Shown here: piece by piece, positions 1-3,874 of the stretch
How positions within the stretch are numbered: position 1 is the stretch's first letter
How the letters are laid out: each line of letters starts with the position of its first letter
DNA from: a bacterium
GTDB taxonomy: Bacteria > Bacteroidota > Bacteroidia > Bacteroidales > Bacteroidaceae
DNA length: 6,719 nt
NCBI GenBank assembly: GCA_004562975.1
Contig: SFQP01000072.1
Span: 1-6,719, forward strand
Direction: 5' to 3'
Notes under the pieces: model-generated
Seen by the model: the letters and a program-made list of their open reading frames with translations, nothing else
Told to the model about the DNA's origin: nothing
Database searches by the model: none
Program-made: the position numbers and the translations under genes

Positions 1-1
1 G

Positions 2-1015
2 CGGGATGAACTGGAACAGTCCGGCGACCTACAGAAGATGCTCAACTACGGCAAGTCCGACCTTGTTCGTGTCACTCCCAACTTCGGCGGCGAGTCGTTC
101 AGCCTCGATGCCCGACTTTCCTTCCGCAAGGACGATGACGGCAACGTGCGGCTCGTTCCCCATTTCATCCGCAAGGAGCAGAAACTCGACGAGTACAAGG
201 GACACAAGTTCACCCCCGAAGAGAAGAAGGCACTGAGGGAGACAGGCAATCTCGGCAGAATCGTGGACTTGGTGGACAAGACCACGGGAGAGATAACTCC
301 CTCTTTCATCAGTATCGACCGCAAGACCAATGAGATTACCGACATGCCTGCCGCACGCATCCGCATTCCCGAACGCATCGGCAAGACGGAGATTACCCCG
401 CAGGAGCGTGAGATGCTCCGTGCCGGTCTGCCCGTCAAGGACAAGCTCATCGAGCGTAACGATGGCCGCAAGTTTGTCACCACCCTGCAGGTGAACGTGG
501 AACAGCGAGGCGTGGAGTTCGTACCCGGCACGGGCAAGTCGCCCCGTACCGTGGAGGAGCAGACCAACAAGGAGAATCCCTCATTCGCACAGGAGGCACC
601 TCAGCAGAAACCCGGCAAGCAACGTCGCAACTCGTGGACCAACGAGGACGGCAGCATCCGTCCCATCAGCAAGTGGAAAAACGTACCCTTCACCGAGGAG
701 CAGAAAGCCGACTATGTGGCTGGCAAGACCATCAAGTTAGAGAACGTACCCGACGACAAGGGTGTGCTCTCCACCATGTACCTCCGTTTCAATCCCGAAA
801 AGGGTCGTCCTTACCGTTACGACACCAATCCCGACAACGCCCAGAAGGTGGCTCCGGCAAACGAGAGCCGCACGCAGGTGGCCGTCAACAGTCAGGGCAA
901 GACCAACGAGGCGACTAAGAATGTCAACGAGCCGCTGCAGAAGGGACAGACCGCTCCGAAGGACGATACCCAGCAGAAGCAGGAGAAACGCAAGAGCAAA
1001 GGCATGAAGGTATGA
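2..1015 (+). CDS. DUF4099/DUF3945-type conjugative transposon protein, 5'-truncated by the window edge
   Basis: The reading frame is open from base 2 to the TGA at 1013-1015 and gives 337 residues. The first ATG, at 38, lies inside conserved sequence, so the true start is upstream of the window. Counting from base 2, residues 1 to about 64 look like the DUF4099 part. Three degenerate units follow, at about 65-116, 124-175 and 225-275. Each has an F/I-T-x-E-E/Q-type helix start, a glycine turn (ETGN, RAGL, VAGK) and a following beta-rich stretch, as in DUF3945 repeats. The tail, from about residue 280, is polar, rich in Gln and Lys, and probably disordered. No membrane segment or signal peptide is visible. 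Proteins of this family lie immediately upstream of topB in Bacteroidales elements, and the position matches orf3 of the CTnDOT excision operon. Its biochemical role is unknown; repeats of this kind could bind nucleic acid or protein, but that is a guess. Confidence 0.85.
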   Translation, partial: RDELEQSGDLQKMLNYGKSDLVRVTPNFGGESFSLDARLSFRKDDDGNVRLVPHFIRKEQKLDEYKGHKFTPEEKKALRETGNLGRIVDLVDKTTGEITPSFISIDRKTNEITDMPAARIRIPERIGKTEITPQEREMLRAGLPVKDKLIERNDGRKFVTTLQVNVEQRGVEFVPGTGKSPRTVEEQTNKENPSFAQEAPQQKPGKQRRNSWTNEDGSIRPISKWKNVPFTEEQKADYVAGKTIKLENVPDDKGVLSTMYLRFNPEKGRPYRYDTNPDNAQKVAPANESRTQVAVNSQGKTNEATKNVNEPLQKGQTAPKDDTQQKQEKRKSKGMKV

Positions 1016-1065
1016 GCCGGAGTGCCACCACTGAATCCACCATTATCCCAAATATGAGAACATAA
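1012..1065 (+). other. possible 17-codon ORF overlapping the stop of the upstream gene
   Basis: An ATG at 1012 overlaps the TGA of the upstream gene as ATGA and reads MSRSATTESTIIPNMRT before TAA at 1063. This arrangement is typical of translational coupling. A similar peptide start (MSTFATES) occurs directly after topB at 3188, and the opposite strand near 3356 to 3337 reads SRSATTKSK in the same frame as an open antisense stretch. The recurrence is what makes it notable. A peptide this short may equally be chance reading through a repeated DNA element, and no known product is recognised. Confidence 0.2.
1017..1039 (+). repeat. left copy of a 23-base imperfect inverted repeat flanking topB
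   Basis: The reverse complement of this segment matches 3334-3356 at 21 of 23 positions, including the uninterrupted 12-mer AGTGGTGGCACT. The two differences are both C/T transitions. It lies directly after the stop of the upstream gene. A second block at 1087-1099 (AAAGTAAATCAGT), just before the topB start codon, is the exact reverse complement of 3322-3334, so both blocks of the left gap recur in inverted form in the gap after topB. On the left the blocks are 47 bases apart; on the right they abut. Confidence 0.7.
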
Positions 1066-1099
1066 ACAATAAGTAAGAACAGAAAAAAAGTAAATCAGT

Positions 1100-3187
1100 A
1101 TGAAGACCATTATCGCAGAGAAGCCCTCCGTGGCACGTGAGATAGCCCGCATCGTGGGCGCGACAAAGAGAGAAGATGGTTATTTCTTAGGCAGCGGTTA
1201 TGCCGTCACATGGGCCTACGGGCACCTTGTGCAGCTCACCATGCCCGAAGGCTACGGCATCCACGGCTTCGTCCGTGAGCATCTGCCCATCCTGCCCGAC
1301 ACCTTCACCCTGCAACCACGACACACCAAGACAGAGAAGGGCTACAAGCCCGAACCCAGCGTAGTCACGCAGATACGCATCGTGGGCAGGCTCTTCAACG
1401 AGAGCGAGCAGATAATCGTGGCCACCGATGCCGGACGCGAGGGCGAACTCATCTTCCGCTATCTCTACAGCTACCTGGACTGCCGCACGCCTTTCGTGCG
1501 CCTGTGGATCAGCTCCCTCACCGACAAGGCTATCCGAGAGGGACTGCGCCACCTCGAAGCGGGCAACCGTTACGACCGCCTTTACCATGCCGCCAAGGCA
1601 CGCAGCGAAGCCGACTGGCTGGTAGGCATCAACGCTACGCAGGCCATGAGCATCGCCGCAGGCAGAGGCACCTACTCCCTTGGGCGTGTTCAGACACCCA
1701 CGCTGGCGATGGTGTGCGCCCGCTACTGGGAGAACAGACGCTTCACCCCCGAAGCCTTCTGGCAGGTGCATCTGTCCACAGACGGCACAGGAGAACAGAC
1801 GGTGAAGTTCTCTTCCGTGGAGAAATGGAAGGAGAAATCCCCGGCGGAGCACATATATAATAAGGTAAAGGCGCAGCCCTCCCTGCTCGTTACAAAGGTG
1901 GAGTGCAAGGAGAAGGTGGAAGACACGCCGCTGCTCTACGACCTCACCACCCTGCAGAATGAAGCCAACGCCAAGCACGGCTTCACAGCGGAGAAGACGC
2001 TGGAGATAGCGCAGAAGCTCTACGAAAAGAAGCTCATCACCTATCCCCGTACCGGCAGCCGCTACATCCCCGAAGATGTCTTTGATGAGATCCCCAAGTT
2101 GCTCGCCTTCTTGGGTGGCTATCCCGAATGGATAGGCAAGGTGCCCCGCAAGGACAGACTGACCCGCCGCAGCGTGGACGGCAGCAAGGTGACCGACCAT
2201 CACGCCCTGCTCGTCACGGGCGAGAAGCCCCTCTTCCTATCCAAGGAGGACAACACCGTGTATCAGATGATTGCCGGGCGCATGGTGGAGGCCTTCTCCG
2301 ACAAATGCGTCAAGGAACTCACCACCGTTACCGCCCTCAGCGGTGAGGCGGAGTTTGCCGCCAAGGGCTGCGTGATACGTCAAACGGGGTGGCGTGCCGT
2401 ACTGGGCGAGGACAGCGAGGAGCAGATACTGCCCGGATGGAAAAGCGGAGAAACCCTTTCCGTATGCGGCGTAAGCCTCACAGAGGGCAAGACCAAACCC
2501 AAGCCCCTGCATACTGAGGCTACCCTGCTGTCGGCTATGGAGACAGCAGGTAAGGACGTGGAGGATGAGGAGGTCCGTCAAGCCATGAAGGAGTGCGGCA
2601 TCGGTACTCCCGCCACCCGTGCCGCCATCATCGAGACTCTCTTTGCCCGCGGCTACGTGCAACGCTGCAAGAAGTCGCTTGTGCCTACCGAGAAAGGGCT
2701 GGCCCTCTATTCCGTGGTAAAGGAAATGCGCATCGCTGATGCCGCCCTCACGGGAGAATGGGAACGGGAGCTGGCACGCATCGAACGTGGGGAGAAGGAA
2801 GTCTCCGCCTTCCATGGTGAGATAGAGCGTTACACCACGGAAATCACCGCGGAGCTGCTCTCTTGCGACAAAATTTTCGGCCACAAGCCCTCCGGCTGCA
2901 CCTGTCCCAAGTGTGGCAAGGGACAGATGCAGTTCTACGGCAAGGTTGTGCGTTGCGACAACCCCGAATGCGGTCTGCCCGTGTTCCGTCAGAAAGCCAA
3001 CCGCGACCTGAAGGACGAGGAGATCAGGGAACTGCTCACCACCGGGAAGACTTCCCTGTTGAAAGGCTTCAAGAGCAAGCAGGGCAAGAGTTTCGATGCC
3101 GTCATTGCCTTTGATGCCGACTATAATACGGTATTTGTCTTCCCCGAAGTGAAAAACAAGGGAAAATATTCCCAGAAGAGGAAATAA
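1100..3187 (+). CDS. topB: DNA topoisomerase III (type IA), CTnDOT Exc-like
   Basis: Type IA topoisomerases cut one DNA strand through a 5'-phosphotyrosine link and pass another strand through, relaxing negative supercoils and unlinking single-stranded intermediates in the cytoplasm. The 695-residue product is normal for TopB and looks intact. Visible marks are the N-terminal Toprim start IIAEKPSVA (Glu7), the Toprim acidic motif TDAGREGEL (109-117), SLGRVQTPTL (193-202), the active-site motif ITYPRTGSRY with catalytic Tyr315, the DHHALL segment (366-371), GTPATRAAII (502-511), and a C-terminal Cys4 zinc finger at Cys602, Cys605, Cys619 and Cys624. A short Toprim-associated C-terminal module follows the finger. 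The ATG at 1100 is chosen because MKTIIAEKPS is the usual N-terminus. No Shine-Dalgarno sequence is seen, as is normal in Bacteroidetes. In CTnDOT the equivalent gene, exc, is needed for excision in vivo, and this copy probably serves excision or transfer rather than chromosome upkeep. Confidence 0.97.
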   Translation: MKTIIAEKPSVAREIARIVGATKREDGYFLGSGYAVTWAYGHLVQLTMPEGYGIHGFVREHLPILPDTFTLQPRHTKTEKGYKPEPSVVTQIRIVGRLFNESEQIIVATDAGREGELIFRYLYSYLDCRTPFVRLWISSLTDKAIREGLRHLEAGNRYDRLYHAAKARSEADWLVGINATQAMSIAAGRGTYSLGRVQTPTLAMVCARYWENRRFTPEAFWQVHLSTDGTGEQTVKFSSVEKWKEKSPAEHIYNKVKAQPSLLVTKVECKEKVEDTPLLYDLTTLQNEANAKHGFTAEKTLEIAQKLYEKKLITYPRTGSRYIPEDVFDEIPKLLAFLGGYPEWIGKVPRKDRLTRRSVDGSKVTDHHALLVTGEKPLFLSKEDNTVYQMIAGRMVEAFSDKCVKELTTVTALSGEAEFAAKGCVIRQTGWRAVLGEDSEEQILPGWKSGETLSVCGVSLTEGKTKPKPLHTEATLLSAMETAGKDVEDEEVRQAMKECGIGTPATRAAIIETLFARGYVQRCKKSLVPTEKGLALYSVVKEMRIADAALTGEWERELARIERGEKEVSAFHGEIERYTTEITAELLSCDKIFGHKPSGCTCPKCGKGQMQFYGKVVRCDNPECGLPVFRQKANRDLKDEEIRELLTTGKTSLLKGFKSKQGKSFDAVIAFDADYNTVFVFPEVKNKGKYSQKRK

Positions 3188-3232
3188 ATGAGTACCTTCG
3201 CCACTGAATCAAAGTCTAATCGTTGGTTTTAA
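3188..3232 (+). other. possible 14-codon ORF directly after topB
   Basis: An ATG follows the topB TAA with no spacer and reads MSTFATESKSNRWF before TAA at 3230. Its DNA shares GAGT-x-CC and the 10-mer CCACTGAATC with the start of the gap on the other side of topB (1020-1037), where a short ORF begins MSRSATTES. Position and similarity hint at a repeated coupled peptide or leader. The length and lack of any known family leave translation unproven; it may only be part of an untranslated RNA. Confidence 0.2.
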
Positions 3233-3237
3233 ACCTT

Positions 3238-3300
3238 CGTTTTCTCGCCATGGCAATGATTAAGCGAGCTTATCATTGCTCATCTGGCTTAACGAAAACG
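3238..3300 (+). repeat. nested inverted repeat / long stem-loop
   Basis: The outer arms are CGTTTTC (3238-3244) and GAAAACG (3294-3300). The inner arms are GCAATGAT (3253-3260) and ATCATTGC (3272-3279), with the central AAG and CTT able to add further pairs. An alternative pairing of CTCGC (3244-3248) with GCGAG (3264-3268) would disrupt the inner stem. No U-run follows directly, so this is not a simple terminator. It could be an RNA fold or a protein-binding palindrome. Confidence 0.6.
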
Positions 3301-3321
3301 TTCTTGTTCTTCTAAGACTTG

Positions 3322-3356
3322 ACTGATTTACTTTGGATTTAGTGGTGGCACTTCGG
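3322..3356 (-). repeat. right copy of inverted blocks found upstream of topB
   Basis: Read on the minus strand, 3356 to 3334 matches 1017-1039 at 21 of 23 bases, and 3334 to 3322 equals 1087-1099 exactly over 13 bases. The order of the two blocks is the same as on the left, but the 47 bases between them are absent. The segment also overlaps the left arm of the terminator at 3348. A partial third copy of the core, CCACTGAATC, is at 3201-3210 in direct orientation. Confidence 0.65.
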
Positions 3357-3380
3357 GAGGGATACCCGGAGTGCTTTTTT
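3348..3380 (+). terminator. Rho-independent terminator after topB
   Basis: The arms GCACTTCGGG (3348-3357) and CCCGGAGTGC (3365-3374) form a 10-pair stem with one G-U pair and a 7-base loop, followed by six T (3375-3380). This is a textbook intrinsic terminator on the plus strand. It would end transcripts from topB or from the structured gap, about 160 bases after the topB stop and 47 bases before the DUF1896 start. The downstream genes then need either readthrough or a promoter within or just after the hairpin; no clear one is seen. Confidence 0.88.
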
Positions 3381-3427
3381 CTTCTATCCCGACATTTAGT
3401 ATTCACCACTATAATCCCAAAATAGAC

Positions 3428-3874
3428 ATGAACAAGAACGAAAAGAAACAGAAAGAACTGTCGTACTACCACCTCTATCTGCAAAAGCATCTTCAAGAGA
3501 ACCGTTTTGAACAGGCGGATGACACCGCCTTCATCGAGACCCGTGCCGAACTTGCCGCGTCTGCCTACGAGCAGGCACGCCGTGGGGGCTATCCCATAGA
3601 GGGAGCACAGGAACTGGTGATGCAGACCCTGCTGAAGGGACTGCACCATTCCAGATACGCCATCCTGCGTGAGGTTATCGCCAACGAGTTTGCCTACGAG
3701 ATTCCCAAAGCGCAGCAGGAAGCCTTTACTAGAAAGCTGCTGCCATTAGTGGATAATGTATTCTCCATCTATGATCTATCCGACGACCTCTTCGCCCAGT
3801 CGTTGGACTATGACCTGCTGTACAGCGAACTGACGGGAGCTGTCGTACTCTATCTGGCCGAGTATGGCGTTTAA
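3428..3874 (+). CDS. DUF1896-type protein
   Basis: The product is 148 residues, soluble and probably mostly helical, with no signal peptide or membrane segment. It starts MNKNEKKQKELSYYHLYLQK; the SYYHLYLQKHL stretch followed by an ETRAELAASAYEQARRGG segment and a conserved end, SELTGAVVLYLAEYGV, is typical of DUF1896 proteins, which are largely found in Bacteroidetes conjugative elements between topB and the large methylase/helicase gene. The ATG at 3428 is preferred to an in-frame GTG at 3371, because the extra residues would be encoded partly by the terminator hairpin and its T-run and do not resemble the family. The stop overlaps the next gene by 11 bases, so the two are probably translated together and may act together. 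The function is unknown. Confidence 0.88.
   Translation: MNKNEKKQKELSYYHLYLQKHLQENRFEQADDTAFIETRAELAASAYEQARRGGYPIEGAQELVMQTLLKGLHHSRYAILREVIANEFAYEIPKAQQEAFTRKLLPLVDNVFSIYDLSDDLFAQSLDYDLLYSELTGAVVLYLAEYGV

Larger units (their letters stand above)
3188..3427 (+). ncRNA. structured gap after topB, candidate small regulatory RNA locus (RteR-like by position)
   Basis: This 240-base AT-rich stretch between topB and the DUF1896 gene has no convincing protein-coding content. It contains an 11-base odd palindrome GGTTTTAAACC (3225-3235), a nested stem-loop (3238-3300) and a strong intrinsic terminator (3348-3380). In CTnDOT the small RNA RteR, reported as about 90 nt and inhibitory to transfer, is encoded just downstream of exc, the homologue of the topB gene here. 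Position and structure therefore suggest a regulatory RNA or a processed 3' UTR of the topB transcript. A clear Bacteroides promoter (TAnnTTTG with an upstream TTTG) was not found; the nearest imperfect -7 matches are TACCTTCG at 3194 and TACTTTGG at 3329. RNA ends are therefore unknown and the strand is assumed from the terminator. Confidence 0.4.

Noticed and set aside
1424..1450. Toprim motif reads DAGREGE rather than DxDREGE, suggesting a damaged topoisomerase
   Set aside because: The DAGREGE form is normal for many bacterial TopB enzymes, and all other catalytic motifs including Tyr315 are present.
1187..2203. Long antisense open frame (338 codons) inside topB
   Set aside because: It lies wholly opposite an intact topoisomerase gene with all its motifs, has no recognisable domain, and is explained by GC-rich codon use.
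2237..2884. Antisense open frame (215 codons) inside the 3' part of topB
   Set aside because: Same reasoning: it is opposite conserved topB sequence and resembles no known protein.
3371..3427. Upstream in-frame GTG extension of the DUF1896 gene
   Set aside because: The added codons come from the terminator arm and its T-run and do not look like the family N-terminus; ATG 3428 fits better.
3260..3649. Minus-strand open frame of 129 codons across the gap and the DUF1896 gene
   Set aside because: Most of it is antisense to the DUF1896 gene. Only its C-terminal part reads through the inverted block, so it is treated as part of the repeat question rather than a gene.
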